64,000 bases of DNA from the NCBI GenBank assembly GCA_029932675.1, contig JAOZPP010000007.1:1-64000 (forward strand). Direction: 5' to 3'. Below the pieces are notes generated by a model, which ran no database searches, was not told the DNA's origin, and saw nothing but the letters and a program-made list of their open reading frames with translations. This DNA is from a bacterium (lineage in GTDB: Bacteria; SM23-81; DAOVCL01). The position numbers were made by a program, and so were the translations under genes. Below, in pieces: positions 37,892-47,946 of the stretch (positions within the stretch are counted from its first letter, which is position 1; each line of letters starts with the position of its first letter).

Positions 37892-38871
37892 AAGATAAAC
37901 TCTTGCTTATCGTTCTCATCATAAGTGGCCAGCGGTGGTGTGACCTCAAGGCTCAGGCCGGCGGTGTAGCCAAACCTCTCCTTTACCTCCTTTTCAATTC
38001 TCACCCACAGGGGGTTCAAATTTATACCTACTGGGCAGGCCCGCACACAGGCGCCACAACTGACACACCTCCCCGCAGTGTGCAAGGCGCGCACTATATG
38101 AAATATCAACGTATCAGAGCTGTCTGGTCCCTTGCCGAACCATTGGGGATGGGTCTCGTCGACGAAGCACTGCTCACAGTAACATAGTGGGCAGGCATCC
38201 CTGCAGGCATAACAGCGGATGCACCTACTTGCCTCGTGTTCAAAGTATCTCCACCGCTCGTCAGAGGAGAGCCTCTCAAACTCCTCCAGGGCTTTAAATT
38301 CATCCCGAGCCGAACTACCCTCCCTGGGTCTGCCGATAAAGAGATCATAAAGGGGAGGATTGGGGTGTTGACAACCCAGGCAGACATCGCAGAGGACCTC
38401 CTCTTTATCTAAGGTGATCTTGAAACCCCTCCCCTCAACCATAATCTCCCTCCCCCCAGAACCCGGGAGAACTGGAAGACTTACTCTTAGGACCTCCTCC
38501 CCACCCGTTTTCTTCCTCACTTTTCTGGTATCTACAACCCCCTCACAGGGCACCCCAATTATTACTATATCCTCTCGCTTTACCTGCCCTTCAATTATAA
38601 GCTGAACTACTGACCGACCATCGCACCCCTTGCACACTATTCCGATCTTTGAACCCCTATTTTCGGTTTTCACCCTTGGTAGATACTTCGCCAAGTTATT
38701 GCTGGAGGTGAGATCAAAGATGAGGCTACCCGCCTCCTCCTCAGTTTTAACTAAATAGGGAGTGGAACGCAAGGGGAGGCTACCCTTTCTATAGCCGATG
38801 ATAAGGTCGACAACCTTATCTGCGAGCAGTTTTCTTGCCTGTTCCCTCAATTGTTCGTTTATCGAGGCCAT
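37888..38871 (-). CDS. 4Fe-4S/FrhB-like protein (FlxC-like)
   Basis: CIRCYACRDACPLCYC, CVSCGACVRACP; C-terminal PPLATYDENDKQEF. Confidence 0.83.
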   Translation of the reverse strand: MASINEQLREQARKLLADKVVDLIIGYRKGSLPLRSTPYLVKTEEEAGSLIFDLTSSNNLAKYLPRVKTENRGSKIGIVCKGCDGRSVVQLIIEGQVKREDIVIIGVPCEGVVDTRKVRKKTGGEEVLRVSLPVLPGSGGREIMVEGRGFKITLDKEEVLCDVCLGCQHPNPPLYDLFIGRPREGSSARDEFKALEEFERLSSDERWRYFEHEASRCIRCYACRDACPLCYCEQCFVDETHPQWFGKGPDSSDTLIFHIVRALHTAGRCVSCGACVRACPVGINLNPLWVRIEKEVKERFGYTAGLSLEVTPPLATYDENDKQEFIL

Positions 38872-38881
38872 ATTTTCTCTT

Positions 38882-39331
38882 CTATCTTGGCTTCACCAAC
38901 CTTTTCGCTGGCCCAAGCTGTTGCACATCATAAGTGACCTTTTTCACTACTTCAGCGAATTTCTCCCCTTCACCCGCGGATACCCAGGAGAACTGCACCC
39001 TCCCCGGTTCCACCCCAACGAACTCCAAGGCTGTTTTCAGGATAGCAAACTTCCTCCTGGCCACATAATTGCCAGAGATATAATGACAATCTCCCGGATG
39101 ACATCCGGAGATAAGCACACCATCGAAACCGTTCTGAAGACATTTAAGGACGAAGAGAGGGTTTATCCTTCCAGAACAGGGGACCCTAACCACGCGGATA
39201 TTCGGCGGATATTGGATACGGGACACCCCGGCCAAATCTGCCCCTGCATAGGAGCACCAGGTGCAGAGGAAGGCGATTATTTTGGGTTGCCAGGGTTGGT
39301 CTTCGGTCTTCGGTTTTCGTCCTTCGCTCAT
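38882..39331 (-). CDS. MvhD/FlxD-type iron-sulfur protein
   Basis: IIAFLCTWCSYAGADLAG...GCHPGDCHY; N-terminal GRKPKTED comes from a simple-sequence repeat. Confidence 0.87.
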   Translation of the reverse strand: MSEGRKPKTEDQPWQPKIIAFLCTWCSYAGADLAGVSRIQYPPNIRVVRVPCSGRINPLFVLKCLQNGFDGVLISGCHPGDCHYISGNYVARRKFAILKTALEFVGVEPGRVQFSWVSAGEGEKFAEVVKKVTYDVQQLGPAKRLVKPR

Positions 39332-39407
39332 TTCCTTAGCGCTTTAATTAGGTTCCTGATCATCCTTGAGATGTGACCTGTCTCCTCCAGGATATTGTTC
39401 ACTTCCT

Positions 39408-42400
39408 CTAACCGGTTACTGAACTAACCGCCTCAAATATCTGTTTGTTGGTGAATCCCCTTAAATCTATGGCCCCAGATCTACAGGATGCACTACAGGC
39501 GCCGCAGCCTTTACAGAGCGCCTCATTTATCTCGGCCACTTGCCTATGATCTGTGGTCTCCTCTTTCATCTCTATCGCTGAATAGGGACATACCTCGATA
39601 CATACTCCACACCCTGAACATAGGTACGGGTTGACCCAGCATATCGTACCCTCTGACTCGATGGTCTTCTTGCTTAGGAGGGTCAAAGCCCTTGCCGCAG
39701 CGGCCTTGGCCTGCACAATTGATTCATCGATATATTTGGGGCTATGGGCAAGCCCACACATAAAAACTCCATCATTGGCGAAATCTACTGGCCTTAACTT
39801 CAGGTGGGCCTCCAAGAAGAATCCCTCTTTGTTCAGGGGAACCTTAAGCAGCTTTGCCAACTCCTCATTTTGAGCTGGAGCATCTATGGGCACGGAGAGC
39901 ACTAACAGATCGGCCTCGATGACAATTTTTTGCCCCAGTATTGGATCAAAGACGGTTACACTTAAACGACTTTCCGGATCTTCCCTGTCGATAGGCTCAA
40001 CCAGGGGTTTATTATCTAAGTCATACCTAAGGAAGCAGACCCCCTGATCACGTGCCTTCCCATAGTATCTCTCTCTTAACCCATAAGTTCTAATATCCCT
40101 GTAGAGAATGTAAACATTTGTGGTAGGCCTCATTTCCTTTATTTTTATTGCGTTCTTTATTGCCTCGCCACAGCAGACACGGCTGCAATAGGGACGATCC
40201 CCCTGACGAGAATCCACACATTGAACCATCACCACTGTTCGCAGGTCGAGGAACGGTAAGTGGGAATTGGCCAAGTAACTCTCTAACTCCCTTTGGGTGA
40301 GGACCCTCTTGTTTTCACCCCTTAAGTATTCCTTAGTCTTATGTTCCTCCGCCCCAGTGGCCACGATTACCACACCGTGTTCAATCTCAGTATTCGGTTT
40401 GCGGTCTCCGGCCTTCGCCGATAACCGATTACCGTTAAATGACAAGCGTGTTTTAAAGTTTCCTACATATCCGCTAATCTCCTCAATATGCGCATTGGTA
40501 TAGACCGTGATATGTTTCTCCCCTTTTACCCTCTCCACGGTCTCCTGGAGCAGTCTCTGTGAATCTTCGCCCTCCAATGTATAGTAGATATTCCGCAGAT
40601 TGCCTCCCAGTTGGTCCTCCTTTTCCACCAGGATGACCTCATAACCAGCATCGGCCAGGGATAGGGCAGCCACCATACCGGAGAGTCCACCCCCAATCAC
40701 CAGGGTTCGAGGGTTAATCTCTATAGGAAGCCTCTTCAACGGGGAAAGCTCCCTGGCCTTGGCCACCCCCATACTCACCAGGTCCTTTGCTTTCTCTGTG
40801 GCCAATTCCGGTTCATCCATATGTGCCCAACTACACTGATCCCTGATATTGGCCATCTCAAATAGGTATTGGTTCAAACCAGCCTCCCGCAAGGTCTCCC
40901 GGAAGAGTGGCTCATGGGTCCTGGGGGTGCAGGCGGCAACTACGACCCTATTGAGGTTATGCTCCTTAATCCTTTCCTTAATGGTATTCAAACAGTCCTG
41001 GGAGCAGGCATAGAGGAGATCCTCTGCATGCACCACATAGGGCAGACCTTTGGCAAATTCGACAACCTCACCCACAGCCACAACCCCAGCGATATTTATC
41101 CCACAATGGCAGATAAAGCAACCAACCCTGGGGCGATCACCGACCACATCCCTCTCCTCAGGGAATTGTTTCCTCGATAACTTCTCTTGTCTTTCTAAAG
41201 CCAAAAGTCTCGTGCAAGAGGCAACAGCAGCAGAGGCCGACATCACCGATTCAGGGATGTCTTTGGGCCCACTCGTCGCCCCACAAACGAATATGCCGGA
41301 ACGCATCGTGCTCAATGGGGAGAAGGGGTCAGTTTGACAAAATCCATATCGGTCGAGTTTGATGTTCAGCTTATCTGCCAACTCCCCTAACCCTTTCCGG
41401 GGTTCTAAGCCCACGGAAAGGACAATTAGATCGAACTCCTGGGTATCCCTTTTACCGTTTTCGTGAGTGAACTGAAGCCTTAAGCTATTACCATTTGATC
41501 CGCTGATCTCAGCTCCTCGAGCGCGAATGAACTTAACCCCGAACTGGGACTCTGCCCTCTCATAATACTTATCAAAGTCCTTCCCAAAGGCTCGGATATC
41601 CATAAAGAAGATGGAGGTCTCTAAACCCTTAATATGTTCTTTGGCGATAATTGCCTCTTTGATTGCATACATACAGCAAACGGAGGAACAATAATCGTTG
41701 CCCATTCCCAAGTCCCTTGAGCCCACACATTGAACAAAGGCAATACTCCTTGGGGGCTTACCATTTGATGGGCGCAGGATATGGCCCCTCTGTGGGCCGG
41801 AAGCTGAGAGCATCCTTTCAAATTCAATGGAGGTTACTACATCCCTATATCTTTTATAACCATATTGGCCATAAGCTAATGGGTTATAAGGATCGATCCC
41901 AGTTGCTAAAATAACCGCGCCACAATTTAAAACGATCTCCCTGTCCTCGTCCTCAAAATTTATGGCCGATGCTGGACAGGTCTTCTCACATAACCTACAT
42001 GCCCCCTTAGTTAGATAGAGACAATGTTGGGCATCTATGAGGTAGTTCGAGGGGATGCTTTGCAGGAAATATCGGTAAATCGCCTTCCGTTGGCGAAGGC
42101 CCATATCAAACTCATCGGTTACCTTTACTGGGCACTTCTCCTCACAGAGGCCACAGGCCACACATTTTTGGGGATCGACGTATTTGGCGCGTTCTACTAT
42201 GGAACAGGTGAAATTGCCGGCTTCACCGGATATGGAAGCAAGTGAGGAGTTGGTGTAAAATGTAATACTGGGATGCCGCGCACACTCACTCATCTTCGGG
42301 GCGAGGATACATATGGAACAATCGTTGGTGGGAAATGTCTTGTCTAATTGGGGCATCCGGCCGCCAATGGAGGGGGTCTCCTCTACCAAGTGAACGTCTG

Positions 42401-42566
42401 CACCCAATTCGGCCAGGTCAAGGGCGGCCTGAATCCCCGCTATCCCCGCGCCGACGACTAAGACGGATTTATTATGGTTACCCTCCATAACCTCAGAATT
42501 TTCTCTTATCTTGAATGGAACCTTCTTCGTGGCTCCTGTGGCTGCCCATTTAGTTAGTTTGGACAA
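39408..42566 (-). CDS. 1052-aa double HdrA (HdrA plus cluster-less HdrA module)
   Basis: FPTNDCSICILAPKMSECARHP; second module GGGLSGMVAALSLADAGYEVILVEKEDQLGGNLRNIYYTLEGED without CxxC; C-terminal 2x4Fe-4S. Confidence 0.9.
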   Translation of the reverse strand: MSKLTKWAATGATKKVPFKIRENSEVMEGNHNKSVLVVGAGIAGIQAALDLAELGADVHLVEETPSIGGRMPQLDKTFPTNDCSICILAPKMSECARHPSITFYTNSSLASISGEAGNFTCSIVERAKYVDPQKCVACGLCEEKCPVKVTDEFDMGLRQRKAIYRYFLQSIPSNYLIDAQHCLYLTKGACRLCEKTCPASAINFEDEDREIVLNCGAVILATGIDPYNPLAYGQYGYKRYRDVVTSIEFERMLSASGPQRGHILRPSNGKPPRSIAFVQCVGSRDLGMGNDYCSSVCCMYAIKEAIIAKEHIKGLETSIFFMDIRAFGKDFDKYYERAESQFGVKFIRARGAEISGSNGNSLRLQFTHENGKRDTQEFDLIVLSVGLEPRKGLGELADKLNIKLDRYGFCQTDPFSPLSTMRSGIFVCGATSGPKDIPESVMSASAAVASCTRLLALERQEKLSRKQFPEERDVVGDRPRVGCFICHCGINIAGVVAVGEVVEFAKGLPYVVHAEDLLYACSQDCLNTIKERIKEHNLNRVVVAACTPRTHEPLFRETLREAGLNQYLFEMANIRDQCSWAHMDEPELATEKAKDLVSMGVAKARELSPLKRLPIEINPRTLVIGGGLSGMVAALSLADAGYEVILVEKEDQLGGNLRNIYYTLEGEDSQRLLQETVERVKGEKHITVYTNAHIEEISGYVGNFKTRLSFNGNRLSAKAGDRKPNTEIEHGVVIVATGAEEHKTKEYLRGENKRVLTQRELESYLANSHLPFLDLRTVVMVQCVDSRQGDRPYCSRVCCGEAIKNAIKIKEMRPTTNVYILYRDIRTYGLRERYYGKARDQGVCFLRYDLDNKPLVEPIDREDPESRLSVTVFDPILGQKIVIEADLLVLSVPIDAPAQNEELAKLLKVPLNKEGFFLEAHLKLRPVDFANDGVFMCGLAHSPKYIDESIVQAKAAAARALTLLSKKTIESEGTICWVNPYLCSGCGVCIEVCPYSAIEMKEETTDHRQVAEINEALCKGCGACSASCRSGAIDLRGFTNKQIFEAVSSVTG

Positions 42567-42619
42567 CCACTGCTTAATTAAGCTCCCCTGATAGTTACCT
42601 TTTTTCTATAATCCTTGAC

Positions 42620-43066
42620 TTATAAATAATCTTGTAAGACCAAAATTTTTATCTCTTTTACTTGCTTAAGCTTATTGTCGTTGGTAAGAAAAACCTCAGC
42701 TCCCACCTCGATGGCAGTAGATAGCTGGATCGCATCCAAGCCATGTAGTTTGGAGTATTTCCCCCTGAGTCGTCCTGCCCTCTCCGCTATGTCCGCTGAT
42801 ATCTCCATAAGATTGAGATTCCTTCCCTTTCTCAAAAACTCTGCAAACCTTCTTGCCAACTCCTCTTGCCCCATGTGAATCGGCTTAGGAAGAACTTCAG
42901 CAAGGGTTATGACTGAAGAAAAGGCAACCAATGTCCCAGCTTGAAAAGCATAAACTACTTCCTTAGCAAGAGGGCCAAATTGAGGATGAGCCTCAATATA
43001 ATAGATGATAGGTGCAGTGTCTATGAAGACCGTATTGATCTGAGAAAGCTCGTGTGCTAATGTCAT
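42620..43066 (-). CDS. PIN-domain toxin (VapC family)
   Basis: TVFIDTAPIIYYIEAHPQF...GLDAIQLSTAIEVGAEVFLTNDNKL. Confidence 0.88.
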   Translation of the reverse strand: MTLAHELSQINTVFIDTAPIIYYIEAHPQFGPLAKEVVYAFQAGTLVAFSSVITLAEVLPKPIHMGQEELARRFAEFLRKGRNLNLMEISADIAERAGRLRGKYSKLHGLDAIQLSTAIEVGAEVFLTNDNKLKQVKEIKILVLQDYL

Positions 43067-43281
43067 TCCCTATCTTCCCTTAATCGGTTAATATACTCTT
43101 GGGCATTCTCGCCTTCCCAGAGCCCTTTCCCAAGCCCATAAAGCTCACCCCAATCAAGATATTCCCTTTTAATAACCCCCTTTTCCCTTAATTGATGGAT
43201 AAGTTTCTCCACCAATTCTAACTGCTCTTCAAGTGTAAGCTTCTTAGTTTCCTTTTGGATTTTCTCTAACAGGGTCTGCAT
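43063..43281 (-). CDS. Cognate antitoxin-like small protein
   Basis: 72 aa, overlaps the PIN-toxin start; MQTLLEKIQKETKKLTLEEQLELVEKLIHQLRE. Confidence 0.7.
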   Translation of the reverse strand: MQTLLEKIQKETKKLTLEEQLELVEKLIHQLREKGVIKREYLDWGELYGLGKGLWEGENAQEYINRLREDRE

Positions 43282-43482
43282 CTTCCCCTCTCTCCCATCA
43301 TCTATTTATGGCTTTTTGTATTCAGCCTATACTCCTTACTGCCTGGATAAGGCTTAGATCCCTTTGCGCCTTCAAACCCTAACCCCTTCCTTTATATATG
43401 AAGCTTCGCCCAATTTATCTCATCTATACTTGATTGAGGCGAAGCTCCGCCAATCCTTTAATCCGTTAATTTCCTAACTGTT

Positions 43483-43908
43483 TTACAGGAAGACCTCTTT
43501 CTTTACCGGATTGGGACCCTTCTTCTTTATCCTCTCGGTGTAATCGGTAATCACATCGGCAAACCGCCGCCCCTCGGAGGCAGAGATCCAGGAGAGCCTC
43601 AACCTATCTGCCTCCAGACCTAACTCCTCAAAGATCTTCCTCAACACCGCGTAGCGTCTCCGGGTATAATAGTTCCCTCGCTGATAGTGGCAGTCGCCTG
43701 GATGACAGCCGGCCACCAGCACAGCATCCGCCCCCCTTAAGAAGGATGATATCACAAAGAGCGGATCCACCCTGCTCGAACACATCACCCGGATGGGCAG
43801 GATGGAAGGTGGATACTGGATACGGGAGACCCCAGCCAGATCGGCACCTGCATAGGTGCACCATTTACAGAGGAAGCCTATTATCCGCGGCATAAAATCT
43901 TCTTCCAT
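43483..43908 (-). CDS. MvhD-type iron-sulfur protein
   Basis: IIGFLCKWCTYAGADLAG...GCHPGDCHY. Confidence 0.9.
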   Translation of the reverse strand: MEEDFMPRIIGFLCKWCTYAGADLAGVSRIQYPPSILPIRVMCSSRVDPLFVISSFLRGADAVLVAGCHPGDCHYQRGNYYTRRRYAVLRKIFEELGLEADRLRLSWISASEGRRFADVITDYTERIKKKGPNPVKKEVFL

Positions 43909-43917
43909 AACTCCTTC

Positions 43918-45024
43918 CTATTCCTCTATTTCGGTAAGTTCCACCTCTTCAAATGTGGCCAAGGGGACATCCTCCTCCACATCTTTGCCAGGGATGTAAT
44001 CAAATATCTTCTGAACTGCCTCCCCAACCTGTAGGAAGATGGCCGAAAGCGGAATGTCAACCGGGCAAACATCGGTGCAACTACCGCATCCGACGCAGGA
44101 TATGCCCACATGGGTAAGCCTCCCTAAATGATAGAATATCGTATTGGGGGGGATCCTTACCCCACCACGCTTCTTCAGTTCCTCCTCATAAGTGGAGGGC
44201 TCATACTCATAGTCAAAGGAGTCAAAGGTGCATAGATTACAATAACAGATTGGACAAGCACTGCGACAACCCCGGCAGCCGATACACCTACTAAAGATCT
44301 CTATCAATCCATCCATACCCAACCCACTCAGTTGCCCTTGATCGTAGAGGCTCTTCTTCTCCGCCAACCTCTCCTCCCGGTGAGCATGCAGCTCGGCGGT
44401 TTCCAACTCCCCTTCAGAGAGTTTACCCCCTACCCCCTTCACCAATTCGGCTCCCTTGGCTGTGTTGAGAAAGAGGATACACCTCTTGTCCACATCTTTG
44501 TTACCAACAAGAGATATGGTAATATCTGCGTTATAGGGGATGAAATGCTCACAGGCCCTACAGGTGGGCCTTATCTCCGGAACGACCTTGCCACTTTTCA
44601 CCGCTTCCCAATATTGGGTCTGTTTCCCCTCGATCTCTCCATTGGCAGAGGCCTTTAAGGGATAGACCCCAGGGCAGGTGAAGGAGATAAACAAAAAGCC
44701 CTCTAAGCTGCCCTGTTCCCTTTTCACCAGCTCCACCAAAGCCCTGAGCTCGCAAGGCCTAACCACCACGGCCACCGGACCTTCAACAGGCCCCTTTAAG
44801 GTGAGACGGGAAAGTAACTGACCGGCATTACTGGGCATTGAGGGAAATAAGGGCACGGCTTCCTCCATCATCTGAGGGTCGGTTATCAGTGAGTAGTTCA
44901 CCGCTCCATTTGTGGTCCTTCTCAACGCAAAGACAGCCTTGACCTGGCCATTCCTCAGGCTCTGGCCGAGCAGCTCGCGAATCCCCGCCTCAGTGCCCTT
45001 GTCTAATTCCAGAAACTTAGCCAT
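43918..45024 (-). CDS. FlxC-like 4Fe-4S/FrhB-like protein, tandem copy 1
   Basis: CIGCRGCRSACPICYCNLC, CVGCGSCTDVCP; tail VPLATFEEVEL. Confidence 0.83.
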   Translation of the reverse strand: MAKFLELDKGTEAGIRELLGQSLRNGQVKAVFALRRTTNGAVNYSLITDPQMMEEAVPLFPSMPSNAGQLLSRLTLKGPVEGPVAVVVRPCELRALVELVKREQGSLEGFLFISFTCPGVYPLKASANGEIEGKQTQYWEAVKSGKVVPEIRPTCRACEHFIPYNADITISLVGNKDVDKRCILFLNTAKGAELVKGVGGKLSEGELETAELHAHREERLAEKKSLYDQGQLSGLGMDGLIEIFSRCIGCRGCRSACPICYCNLCTFDSFDYEYEPSTYEEELKKRGGVRIPPNTIFYHLGRLTHVGISCVGCGSCTDVCPVDIPLSAIFLQVGEAVQKIFDYIPGKDVEEDVPLATFEEVELTEIEE

Positions 45025-46228
45025 CTTTCTCCTTGGTTTCCGAGGATGCTCCCTGTGGGGCGTCCTCTACCTCCTCTAATTCTTCCTCCTTATAGGTGGC
45101 CAGAGGGATGGGTTCATCCGTGCTTCTCCCAGGGAGATACCCGAAATACTCCTGGGCCTCATCGGCAACCAGGCTAAACACCTGAGCTACTGGGATATCC
45201 ATTGGACAGGCGTCCTCACATGTCCCGCAGGATACGCAGGAGAGGCTCATATGGGACATCCTACCTACCTGAAAGAGAATTGTATCGGGTAAAAAACGGA
45301 TGCTTCCCCAATCCCCTGCCCTTCTCAAGTAATCATCGGGGGGATGTTTTACCGCCTCCGAGTCGAAGTAGCAGAGCCGACAGTAGCAGACAGGACAGAC
45401 TCGCATACAGTTGTGACAATTAATGCATTTGTCGAATGTTTCCAGCAGATTATTCAACCCCCTCACCTTAGATTTCATCTCCTCTTGAGCCCTTCTTCTT
45501 TCCTCCCCCCTCTTTTTGGTCAGCTCATTGGCTCGATCTCTCCAAGCAGAAAGGATATCCCCTCCCGCCGCAGGGACGAGATCCAACTTCGCCAATATCT
45601 CCTCGCCCGCAGGGCTGTAAGGTATAAGAAGAACCTCACCATCTTCTATCCCTAACAGTCCAATGTGCAGGTCCACAACCATACCAGCTCCATCATCGGA
45701 TAGGGGAGCAGTAAACCGATGGCATATCTGGCAAACTGGCCTTACCTTCCTATCCCCCCACTTTTCCAACACCTCCCCGAATGCGGCCATCCCTTTCTCT
45801 GGGTCGGCAGCGAAATCCTTCACCGGTAGAACACCGGGGCAATCGATGCTGATCAGAAATATGTTCTCTAAATCCACTTGGGCGAGCTTAAAGAGCTCTA
45901 TAGTCGCCCTTACCTCACAGGGACGCATCAGGGCAGCGACTTTCCTTGGTGCCTTACCCCGGCGGGTAAGACTAGAGACTGCCTTCCCCCCCTGAACTGG
46001 CATAATTGGCGGTAACGGAGAGCCCCTATCCTCAAGAAGTGCTTTGTCCTGCACCAGAACATAGGGGAAAGAATCGCCGCCTGGAGCCTTCACCGGGAGA
46101 AGGAGGGCATCAAAGCATCCCTCCGCCAATGTCCTCTTCAGGAAACCGAGGACGGTCTCCAGAGAGCTTTTCCCCCCGCTGAAAGCTGCCCCTTTCAAGC
46201 CCTCCCCTTCCTTCTTGGGATCACTCAT
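45017..46228 (-). CDS. FlxC-like 4Fe-4S/FrhB-like protein, tandem copy 2
   Basis: CINCHNCMRVCPVCYCRLC, CVSCGTCEDACP; tail IPLATYKEEEL. Confidence 0.83.
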   Translation of the reverse strand: MSDPKKEGEGLKGAAFSGGKSSLETVLGFLKRTLAEGCFDALLLPVKAPGGDSFPYVLVQDKALLEDRGSPLPPIMPVQGGKAVSSLTRRGKAPRKVAALMRPCEVRATIELFKLAQVDLENIFLISIDCPGVLPVKDFAADPEKGMAAFGEVLEKWGDRKVRPVCQICHRFTAPLSDDGAGMVVDLHIGLLGIEDGEVLLIPYSPAGEEILAKLDLVPAAGGDILSAWRDRANELTKKRGEERRRAQEEMKSKVRGLNNLLETFDKCINCHNCMRVCPVCYCRLCYFDSEAVKHPPDDYLRRAGDWGSIRFLPDTILFQVGRMSHMSLSCVSCGTCEDACPMDIPVAQVFSLVADEAQEYFGYLPGRSTDEPIPLATYKEEELEEVEDAPQGASSETKEKDG

Positions 46229-47946
46229 CTCAATGTCTCCATAAGCTCATGATAAATCTGTCTAAATGTAAAATGTCTATGCCGAGCAGCGCCTGAGGGA
46301 CAGGCTGCCGCACAATTGCCACACCCACGACAGAGGACCTCATTGACTACAGATATCCTCCTGAGCTCATCAAATGTTATCGCATTGTAGGCACAGACAG
46401 AGATACAGGTCTTGCAACCGATACAGAACGCTTCCGATATCTCGGAGACCTTCACCTCTGGTTCCAACTTGCGCCCCGGAACCAGCGAAGCCAATATCTT
46501 CCCCGCGGCAGCCTCCGCTTGCACTATGGATTCAGAGATCCCCTTTGGCCCCTGAGCGCAGCCAGCGATGTAGATGCCCTCCAAGGAGGTGGATACCGGC
46601 CCGAGCTTCTCATGTTCCTCGATAAAGAAACCCTCAACTCCCCGGCCTATATTCAGGATCTCCGCAAGCTTAGCGGAACCATGAGCCGGCTCCATTGCTG
46701 TAGCCAAGATCACCATATCAAAATTGCGCACCTCTAACCTACCGGATTCAGAGCTGTAATTTACCGCTACCCCCCCTTCCCCTTCGGAGATCTCCACCTT
46801 TTCAGCCCTAATGAAGTCAACTCCCTTTCCTTTGGTCTCCTCGTAAAACCTCTGATAAGGCTTGCCCGGGAGACAGAGGTCGGAATAGAATTGGCAAACC
46901 TGCACCTCCGGGATTTTTGACTTCAAATACTGGGCTAACTTGAGGGAATAGAGACAACAAACCCGGGAGCAGTAGCCCTTCTCCTGGCGGCCGACGCAAT
47001 GGATGATGGCTACCGAGCGGGGAGCTCTCCCATCCTTGAGGAGGACCTTCCCCTGGGTGGGACCATCAGGGGAATTCATCCTCTCAAATTCCCCGGCAGT
47101 ATAGACATTGTCCACCTTCCCATATCCATACTGAGGCAGCCCGCTGACATCAAACTCCTGCAGCCCAGTGGCCACAACAACTGCTCCCACATTGAGCTCC
47201 CTCTCCTCACCCCCCTTTTTCCTCACCGTAACCACAAAGTTGCCGAAGAAACCCAAAAGTTGCTCTACCTCGCTTTCAGTCATCAGCTCAATGTTCTTGT
47301 TCTCCACCACCTGCTTGATCTTTGGCTCCAATAGGGCAGAGGCAGATTCCATCCTGGGGAAGAGTTGCGCAAACCCCTTTACCTTACCGCCAATTGAGGA
47401 CTCCCTCTCCACCAAGTAGACCTTCCTGGCCCTACTAGCCAAAAGCAAGCTGGCCTCAATCCCAGCAACTCCTGCCCCGATTACCAATACATCTGGGTTT
47501 GCCTCTATCTCCTTCTTTTCTAAGGGGATGTGGTAACGGACCCGACTAATTGCTGCCCGCACATACCTTATCGCCTTTTCGGTGGCTTCATCCTTGTCCT
47601 CGATGATCCAGGCACATTGCTCACGGATGTTGGCAAGCTGAAAGAGGTAGGGGTTGAGGCCGGCCTCTTCACACACATTCATAAAGGTGAGCTCATGCTG
47701 CTTTGGGGAACAGGCAGCAACCACCAAATGGGTCAGGCCGTGTTTCTCGATGTTCTCCTTGAGGAACTTCTTCCCCTCTTCGGAGCAGAGAAGTTTGTAC
47801 CTCTCCGCCACTGCCACACCCTCAATGGAAGAAACTGCAGCGAGCACCCTTTCAATGTCCACCTTCTCCGCTATATTAGGTCCACATTCACATACATAGA
47901 CGCCTATTTTCTCTTCCATCCCAGCACCTCTACATTTCCTATTCAA
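46225..47946 (-). CDS. HdrA-like protein lacking the CxxC motif and internal ferredoxin insert
   Basis: CECGPNIAEKVD N-terminus; motif position reads FPRMESASALLEPK; C-terminal 2x4Fe-4S. Confidence 0.85.
   Translation of the reverse strand: MNRKCRGAGMEEKIGVYVCECGPNIAEKVDIERVLAAVSSIEGVAVAERYKLLCSEEGKKFLKENIEKHGLTHLVVAACSPKQHELTFMNVCEEAGLNPYLFQLANIREQCAWIIEDKDEATEKAIRYVRAAISRVRYHIPLEKKEIEANPDVLVIGAGVAGIEASLLLASRARKVYLVERESSIGGKVKGFAQLFPRMESASALLEPKIKQVVENKNIELMTESEVEQLLGFFGNFVVTVRKKGGEERELNVGAVVVATGLQEFDVSGLPQYGYGKVDNVYTAGEFERMNSPDGPTQGKVLLKDGRAPRSVAIIHCVGRQEKGYCSRVCCLYSLKLAQYLKSKIPEVQVCQFYSDLCLPGKPYQRFYEETKGKGVDFIRAEKVEISEGEGGVAVNYSSESGRLEVRNFDMVILATAMEPAHGSAKLAEILNIGRGVEGFFIEEHEKLGPVSTSLEGIYIAGCAQGPKGISESIVQAEAAAGKILASLVPGRKLEPEVKVSEISEAFCIGCKTCISVCAYNAITFDELRRISVVNEVLCRGCGNCAAACPSGAARHRHFTFRQIYHELMETLR

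Noticed and set aside
47937-47946. Possible Sec at the UGA ending the short HdrA (47943..49244)
   Set aside because: Paralogues have no Cys at this position and the downstream frame shows no HdrA similarity; it is an ordinary stop.
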